Shown in pieces: positions 63,601-64,000 of a stretch of DNA of 64,000 nucleotides. Within the stretch, counting starts at the first letter, position 1, and each line of letters starts with the position of its first letter. The notes under the pieces are model-generated. The model was not told the origin of the DNA and made no database searches. It saw only the letters and a program-made list of their open reading frames with translations. Location of the stretch: NCBI GenBank assembly GCA_944472135.2, contig OX235270.1:120481842-120545841 (forward strand). Reading direction: 5' to 3'. The stretch is from Trichobilharzia regenti. Its lineage: Eukaryota > Platyhelminthes > Trematoda > Strigeidida > Schistosomatidae. Made by a program: the position numbers and the translations under genes.

Positions 63601-63691
63601 TGTCAAGATTGACCTGCCTGATTTAAATATTGAGTCTAGTCAAAAACAGTTGAAATGGGCTTGGTCAATACGCATGACCAATGTATTTTAG
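31907..63691 (+). CDS. Alpha-L-fucosidase (GH29), five coding exons, complete
   Basis: Joining 31907-32112, 52014-52416, 59239-59580, 62467-62669 and 63280-63691 gives an uninterrupted 521-residue frame with every junction at GT-AG. Family knowledge: GH29 enzymes hydrolyse terminal alpha-L-fucose from glycoproteins and glycolipids, in lysosomes or after secretion. Seen: a hydrophobic N-terminus (about residues 3-20) fits a signal peptide; [11 protein letters not shown] (57-67) and TAKHHEGF (133-140) are GH29 signatures; the expected nucleophile Asp lies in IWSDGD (Asp229); [14 protein letters not shown] and NILINVGPT follow. Residues after about 385 form the C-terminal region, which ends near a KWAWSIRMT motif typical of animal fucosidases. 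At 521 residues it is somewhat longer than the usual 450-480. The start is the first ATG after an in-frame stop at 31886-31888. No frameshift or missing key motif was seen. Copy number and expression cannot be judged here. Confidence 0.95.
32225..32881 (-). mobile_element. Penelope-like 3' end (type B) in fucosidase intron 1, joined to dynein
   Basis: 3' UTR at 32225-32470, then [45 protein letters not shown] and GASSISRT, where the catalytic YIGRT has decayed. The 5' truncation point is 32881, directly against the dynein fragment. Confidence 0.8.
32882..33655 (-). pseudogene. Broken fragment of an axonemal dynein heavy chain
   Basis: Read on the - strand, the DNA encodes a run typical of the C-terminal half of dynein heavy chains: [27 protein letters not shown], then after a frameshift near 33515 [19 protein letters not shown] and [10 protein letters not shown], then past a SINE insertion [33 protein letters not shown]. 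In the intact family this stretch lies between AAA5 and AAA6 of the motor that drives cilia and flagella. It is dead: one frameshift, at least three in-frame stops (near 33577, and two downstream of the SINE), and a SINE at 33146-33378. No introns are apparent over about 175 codons, which fits either one exon or a processed copy. Its low-coordinate end joins a Penelope-like element at 32881. Its upper end fades near 33650. Confidence 0.82.
33146..33378 (+). mobile_element. tRNA-derived SINE, family 1, well-preserved copy with target duplication
   Basis: The head resembles a tRNA gene: A-box-like gcggtgaggacgc, then B-box ggttcgatcc. The body continues through ggtaaagaggaaagg and ends in gaacgtgaagg plus an A run. 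The flanks repeat aaccaatcag (33136-33145 and 33379-33388), a target-site duplication showing retrotransposition into the dynein fragment. Confidence 0.85.
35700..35800 (+). repeat. Dispersed repeat R3, copy 3
   Basis: acgatgcaggtacttgcagc, gacgactcctgagtagg, cttggattccattgccag: same order as copies 1 and 2. Confidence 0.45.
36149..36171. repeat. AT microsatellite
   Basis: About eleven TA units in intron 1. Confidence 0.9.
37478..37905 (-). mobile_element. RTE LINE (family A) 3' end inserted in a Penelope fossil
   Basis: Reverse complement of the last 430 bases of the family (tctagaggaacatagggcttcag at one end). Flanked by similar taaattaca/taaattata sequences that belong to the interrupted Penelope element. 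Confidence 0.75.
37985..38267 (+). mobile_element. RTE LINE (family B) 3' end
   Basis: Encodes the ORF C-terminus ([27 protein letters not shown]), matching the end of the 38942-40777 ORF, and then the 3' UTR (gtgtgctatatggaatgt, cacttctgtgctaagttc). Opposite in orientation to the LINE tail at 37478-37905. Confidence 0.75.
38942..40777 (-). pseudogene. RTE family B reverse transcriptase ORF
   Basis: 611 open codons. RT blocks in order: [53 protein letters not shown] (motif A), [13 protein letters not shown] and [11 protein letters not shown] (catalytic YADD), followed by the RTE-type C-terminus with YGCETW and [12 protein letters not shown]. The motifs look intact, but the upstream endonuclease is deleted and the first residues are in a different frame from it, so the element cannot encode a full protein. 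The protein could in principle act in trans if expressed. Confidence 0.85.
40636..41589 (-). pseudogene. RTE family B N-terminus and truncated APE endonuclease
   Basis: A low-complexity Ser/Pro-rich N-terminus, then the start of an APE endonuclease ([36 protein letters not shown]). After RCLFVIS the expected YAPT, DxN and SDHY blocks are missing; an internal deletion joins it out of frame to the region before the reverse transcriptase near 40740. Confidence 0.75.
41763..42734 (-). pseudogene. CR1-like reverse transcriptase, C-terminal part
   Basis: 323 open codons: [24 protein letters not shown] (catalytic YADD), LKLNPTKC and a thumb/C-terminal region. Lies after the frameshift noted for the N-terminal part. 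The stop is near the element's 3' end. Confidence 0.85.
42785..43588 (-). pseudogene. CR1-like reverse transcriptase, N-terminal part
   Basis: [44 protein letters not shown] and [12 protein letters not shown] are RT blocks of the CR1/Jockey type. It ends at a one-base frameshift near 42825; the next frame continues [12 protein letters not shown], which keeps the motif A aspartate. Confidence 0.8.
43803..44302 (-). pseudogene. CR1-like endonuclease, main part
   Basis: Begins right after the Merlin target duplication with [11 protein letters not shown], then [28 protein letters not shown] and DLVFIND: APE endonuclease blocks. The first catalytic block lies on the other side of Merlin (45114-45230), so the domain is split. 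A frame change near 43803 precedes NSDHCIIR, the last block. Confidence 0.8.
44311..45105 (-). mobile_element. Merlin DNA transposon, internally deleted, with TIRs and 8-bp target duplication
   Basis: Terminal inverted repeats of about 43 bases start with ggcgaaatt at 44311 and, on the other strand, ggcaaagtt at 45105; 38 of 43 positions match. Outside them gtattgct is duplicated exactly (44303-44310 and 45106-45113), the target size known for Merlin. Inside is a fragment of an IS1016/Merlin-type transposase. At 795 bases it is shorter than autonomous Merlins (about 1.4 kb). Strand is arbitrary; the transposase piece reads on +. Confidence 0.9.
44623..44922 (+). pseudogene. Merlin transposase fragment
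   Basis: 99 codons: [11 protein letters not shown], then [17 protein letters not shown] with the first catalytic Asp in VDET, then [11 protein letters not shown]. This resembles the DDE core start of IS1016/ISXO2-like transposases. The rest of the DDE domain is missing, so the element needs a transposase from elsewhere. Confidence 0.8.
45311..45485 (-). repeat. 3' LTR of the gypsy element
   Basis: On the - strand starts TGTAGTAATTCG and ends CTATTATA. No difference from the other LTR was seen. The last codons of pol lie inside it. Confidence 0.9.
45432..48170 (-). CDS. pol: Gypsy pol polyprotein: reverse transcriptase, RNase H, integrase
   Basis: 912 open codons. Reverse transcriptase: VDYRKLN (33-39), STLDLASG with Asp68, PFGLSNAP (101-108), VYLDDIIVF with Asp132 and Asp133. 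RNase H: Asp280, Glu324 and Asp349. Integrase: zinc-binding His506, His511, Cys541 and Cys544, then Asp573, Asp633 and Glu669, a canonical DD35E. A WAGPYVV (GPY/F) module follows. The protease and the start of the RT domain are missing at the N-terminus, where the frame runs on from the gag remnant by a short overlap. It ends inside the 3' LTR. All catalytic residues are present, but the lost protease and gag mean it cannot work alone. It resembles the schistosome Saci/Boudicca type of elements; the exact family was not determined. Confidence 0.9.
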   Translation of the reverse strand: MLQKKIIAPSNSPWASPIVLVKKKNGTLRLCVDYRKLNAVTRRDAYPLPRIDETLEALSGAVWFSTLDLASGYWQVEVHPRDRHKTAFTIPTGLYEFQTMPFGLSNAPATFQRLMHTVLKGLVPQVCLVYLDDIIVFSHTIEEHLERLRIVLERLKEVGLKVQPTKCRLFRTEVTFLGHVVSAQGVHSDPEKVAAVKEWPVPKSVNELHSFLGLASYYRRFVRNYSEIASPLTSLTKKNIPFVWTEDCDRAFQQLKDSLCSAPILAFPDTSPTAGKYILDTDASHTSIGAVLSQVGGDGKEHVIEYGSRTLSRAEKNYCITRKEMLAAVTFVRKYRPYLLGKPFVLRTDHKALQWLQNFKDPEGQTARWQEYLQEYDFECVHRPGKQHANADALSRRSFRPHGDCPSCESIDICAISLAGLSREQWAHIQATDDETALLYHALSNQTGRPVEADVKGKSWETRCLWALWDQLVLANGILCVQPGPNYLRRVVVPQSFVTAILETIHYDLGHAGINKMLQAVTQRYWWPRQRRDVRDFVQGCATCGKVKNPQRKPRAPLTNMKAGYPNEIIGVDIIGPLRETTRGNKYILVMVDYFTKWCEAVPLQRIDAPTVAKAIFDCWIARWGAPEQLHSDQGTNFESIVVRELCHLFGIKKSRTTAYHPEGNGLVERTNRTLKSLLRLFLEREAESAWDIMLPRCLLAYRGSTHMSTGKTPHLLWTGRELRLPSDTLVMPRWDDPLTTSEMVIRLRGDVARYHSYAREELQRAQERQKRYYDRKQWGTPFKIGDKVWLRQPATDNWSRRKAQAQWAGPYVVYRRVTDNTYEIQEDNNNPQKMIVHFNRLKPCRPSRQAPRRTPPYLDNQNNHVSFSLVGTISRRGDRTTEVAGDSFLEPRGSCSNSNSRGGANSKTGGC
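48152..48433 (-). pseudogene. Gag remnant of the gypsy element
   Basis: 93 codons starting four bases inside the LTR edge, low complexity, rich in Ser, Thr and Asn, with no zinc knuckle. It overlaps pol by 19 bases in another frame. The bulk of gag and the whole protease were deleted between the two. Confidence 0.65.
48438..48612 (-). repeat. 5' LTR of the gypsy element
   Basis: Same sequence as 45311-45485. The inner edge is followed by gaacatggcgagcc; TGGCGAGCC could be a primer-binding site, but it overlaps the ATG of the gag remnant. Confidence 0.9.
48725..49480 (-). mobile_element. Penelope-like fossil (type A), very old
   Basis: Block matches on the - strand to 24350-25050: agtgactgcc-like, cccataaatatgtcc, tactattggggatac, aatgagtttgtatgtgtca, ttctcgttttgttttacag. 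No open frame. Confidence 0.6.
50012..50135 (+). mobile_element. Palindromic insertion of two Penelope 3' termini
   Basis: 50042-50135 is an inverted repeat with arms of about 42 bases (agaaagattgagcgaag at one end, cttcgctcaatctttct at the other) around a short centre. Each arm resembles the terminal 50 bases of the type B Penelope copies (agagcc...tcgaaaag...gctcga). The whole 124-base insert is flanked by exact gaattctcaatca repeats (49999-50011 and 50136-50148). Confidence 0.7.
50757..50938 (-). mobile_element. tRNA-derived SINE, family 2
   Basis: Same blocks as 28606-28798: agcttgattccacactg, ttttcagcatg, ccatagatatcagg, gatcgaaccccgg. The flanks share caagtaa, a possible 7-bp target duplication. 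Confidence 0.7.
50985..51120 (-). mobile_element. Diverged hammerhead-type SINE, core half only
   Basis: On the - strand: ttcaatgactgaatgttt, gtgagctggctcg, gtgctggtgaggagtccaaa, actaagaggaaacac. These match the body and core of the 5.2 and 20.7 kb copies. Confidence 0.5.
51645..51680. repeat. AT microsatellite
   Basis: About eighteen AT units, 330 bases before fucosidase exon 2. Confidence 0.95.
52014..52416 (+). other. Fucosidase coding exon 2
   Basis: Acceptor ...ttcaag precedes 52014; donor gtgagt begins at 52417. Encodes residues 69-203, from [10 protein letters not shown] through KHHEGF to the [12 protein letters not shown] motif. It ends in phase 0, so exon 3 follows directly. An N-glycosylation sequon (NFT) lies near its end. 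Confidence 0.95.
52622..52840 (-). mobile_element. tRNA-derived SINE, family 1, diverged (fucosidase intron 2)
   Basis: Reverse complement shows caccgaccactcacgtgctcgg, the gactcac-like block, atgctactgagactac, and the tail cttgaagtcctgtgtttc. An open frame of 99 codons on the + strand here (52640-52939) is an artefact of this repeat. Confidence 0.6.
52841..54389. other. Intron 2, no feature seen
   Basis: AT-rich, no coding signature or recognised repeat. Confidence 0.5.
54390..54560 (+). mobile_element. RTE LINE (family A) 3' tail, decayed (intron 2)
   Basis: tcagctaaaaaagactgtag, gagacggcaatg and tgaagccctaagttc match the end of the 1407-2150 copy. Confidence 0.5.
55340..55647 (-). mobile_element. 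Penelope-like GIY-YIG remnant (type B), decayed (intron 2)
   Basis: On the - strand: [30 protein letters not shown] (then a stop), [17 protein letters not shown]. Cut by the RTE LINE at 55648. Confidence 0.7.
56079..56738 (-). pseudogene. RTE ORF part 3: second half of reverse transcriptase
   Basis: Carries the catalytic [11 protein letters not shown] box and the thumb region. Between VRTGVRQ and PMIFLIAVD about five residues are absent: the copy at 26755 has RQGCLISL in this place. This motif helps position template and primer, so the product would probably be inactive even without the stop. Confidence 0.8.
56739..57542 (-). pseudogene. RTE ORF part 2: first half of reverse transcriptase
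   Basis: Continues the ORF after the frameshift. It has [30 protein letters not shown] and the catalytic-Asp motif FEKAFDSVD (RT motif A). It ends at a TGA where the family frame needs a sense codon (YY, stop, VPSTI), a nonsense change in frame with part 3. Confidence 0.8.
57572..58690 (-). pseudogene. RTE ORF part 1: APE endonuclease
   Basis: Encodes a complete APE-type endonuclease domain: [29 protein letters not shown]-like (SNIQCYAPT), DMNAKLGP and GSDHYLV, the usual metal-binding and catalytic blocks. It nicks the target for first-strand priming. The frame opens into host DNA upstream (to 58771), so the native start codon is missing: the copy is truncated at 58690. It ends at a one-base frameshift near 57575, after which part 2 continues. 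Confidence 0.8.
59239..59580 (+). other. Fucosidase coding exon 3 (catalytic nucleophile)
   Basis: Acceptor ...ttaaaag precedes 59239; donor gtaagc begins at 59581. Encodes residues 204-317, phase 0 at both ends. Holds TMPELYDL, the nucleophile motif IWSDGD (Asp229), the sequon NST and the cysteine-rich stretch [16 protein letters not shown]. Confidence 0.95.
59732..59751. repeat. AT microsatellite
   Basis: About ten TA units near the start of intron 3. Confidence 0.9.
60480..60583 (+). mobile_element. Penelope-like C-terminal remnant (intron 3)
   Basis: Encodes [18 protein letters not shown] followed by VQPITFW and a stop, matching the LCVQK...LPW end of Penelope endonucleases. Only about 35 codons remain. 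Confidence 0.55.
60584..62466. other. Intron 3, no feature seen
   Basis: No repeat or coding match recognised after the Penelope remnant. Confidence 0.5.
62467..62669 (+). other. Fucosidase coding exon 4
   Basis: Acceptor ...ttttgtag precedes 62467; donor gtaagc begins at 62670. Encodes the NILINVGPT and LSVNGEAIY motifs near the end of the catalytic barrel. It ends with two bases of a Trp codon that exon 5 completes. Confidence 0.94.
63280..63691 (+). other. Fucosidase coding exon 5 and stop
   Basis: Acceptor ...tttgtttag precedes 63280. The exon encodes the C-terminal 137 residues (probable beta-sandwich domain) and stops with TAG at 63689-63691. A serine-rich stretch lies near its middle, and the closing [11 protein letters not shown] resembles the end of animal fucosidases. 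Confidence 0.93.
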
Positions 63692-63822
63692 ATAAAATAG
63701 TAGATTAAGAAGGAGAAGAATATTAACTAAGTGTTTATTGTTTATTTATACAATGTTAACAATGACGGTGATGATGACAATGATTTTAAAAGAAGTAATT
63801 TTATGCACACAAAAAACTGATA

Positions 63823-63828
63823 AATAAA
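63823..63828 (+). promoter_or_regulatory. Probable polyadenylation signal of the fucosidase gene
   Basis: AATAAA lies 132 bases past the stop codon, in AT-rich DNA. It is the first canonical signal seen after the stop. Confidence 0.55.
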
Positions 63829-64000
63829 ACAGAAACACCCTTTCTAACTATTGCATACTCTTTTATTATTTTATTACTCTTTTATTACACACATGTTCTT
63901 GTATAATTATTATGTACGCCCATTTTGCTTACTATTGATTTTCCTTAAAATATATAGAAACCGAAAATAGAGGTTATTTTATTGGCAAGCTCTGTCACTT

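Overview
The window is genomic DNA of a flatworm, almost certainly a schistosome (Schistosoma; species not resolvable by eye). The base composition is AT-rich, and the one intact gene has long introns with GT-AG borders. The repeats are of types known from schistosomes: RTE and CR1-like LINEs, Penelope-like elements with GIY-YIG endonucleases, Ty3/gypsy LTR elements, a Merlin DNA transposon, and tRNA-derived SINEs, one of which carries a hammerhead-ribozyme-like core.

The single complete host gene is a lysosomal/secreted alpha-L-fucosidase (glycoside hydrolase family 29) on the + strand. Five coding exons run from 31907 to 63691 and encode 521 residues. Intron 1 is 19.9 kb (32113-52013) and holds most of the mobile DNA. 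Introns 2 to 4 are 6.8, 2.9 and 0.6 kb. Upstream, on the - strand near 8.8-9.5 kb, lies one exon of a probable two-pass channel auxiliary subunit of the KCNMB/TipE type.

Layout. 1-8.8 kb: gene desert with a 5'-truncated RTE LINE (1407-2150), SINE copies, a foldback hammerhead SINE and a dispersed repeat. 8.8-9.5 kb: channel-subunit exon. 9.5-31.9 kb: intergenic DNA with several Penelope-like fragments (two in opposite orientation at 16.7-18.1 kb, a longer one at 23.4-25.5 kb), SINEs and LINE tails. 31.9-32.1 kb: fucosidase exon 1. 32.2-33.7 kb: a Penelope 3' end fused to a broken axonemal dynein heavy-chain fragment that was later hit by a SINE. 36.6-38.5 kb: Penelope fossils broken by LINE tails. 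38.55-41.68 kb: RTE-type LINE with most of its endonuclease deleted. 41.7-45.3 kb: CR1-like LINE, interrupted by a Merlin transposon with perfect 8-bp target duplications. 45.3-48.6 kb: Ty3/gypsy element with matching LTRs, an intact 912-codon pol and almost no gag. 48.7-49.5 kb: old Penelope fossil. 52.0-52.4 kb: exon 2. 55.66-58.69 kb: nearly full-length RTE LINE in intron 2. 59.2-63.7 kb: exons 3 to 5.

The most interesting observations are the dynein pseudogene at a Penelope junction, the foldback SINE with two hammerhead-like halves and a 15-bp target duplication, a 124-bp insertion made of two Penelope 3' ends tail to tail with a 13-bp target duplication, and a 16-base identity between the tail of a SINE and the end of a resident RTE LINE.
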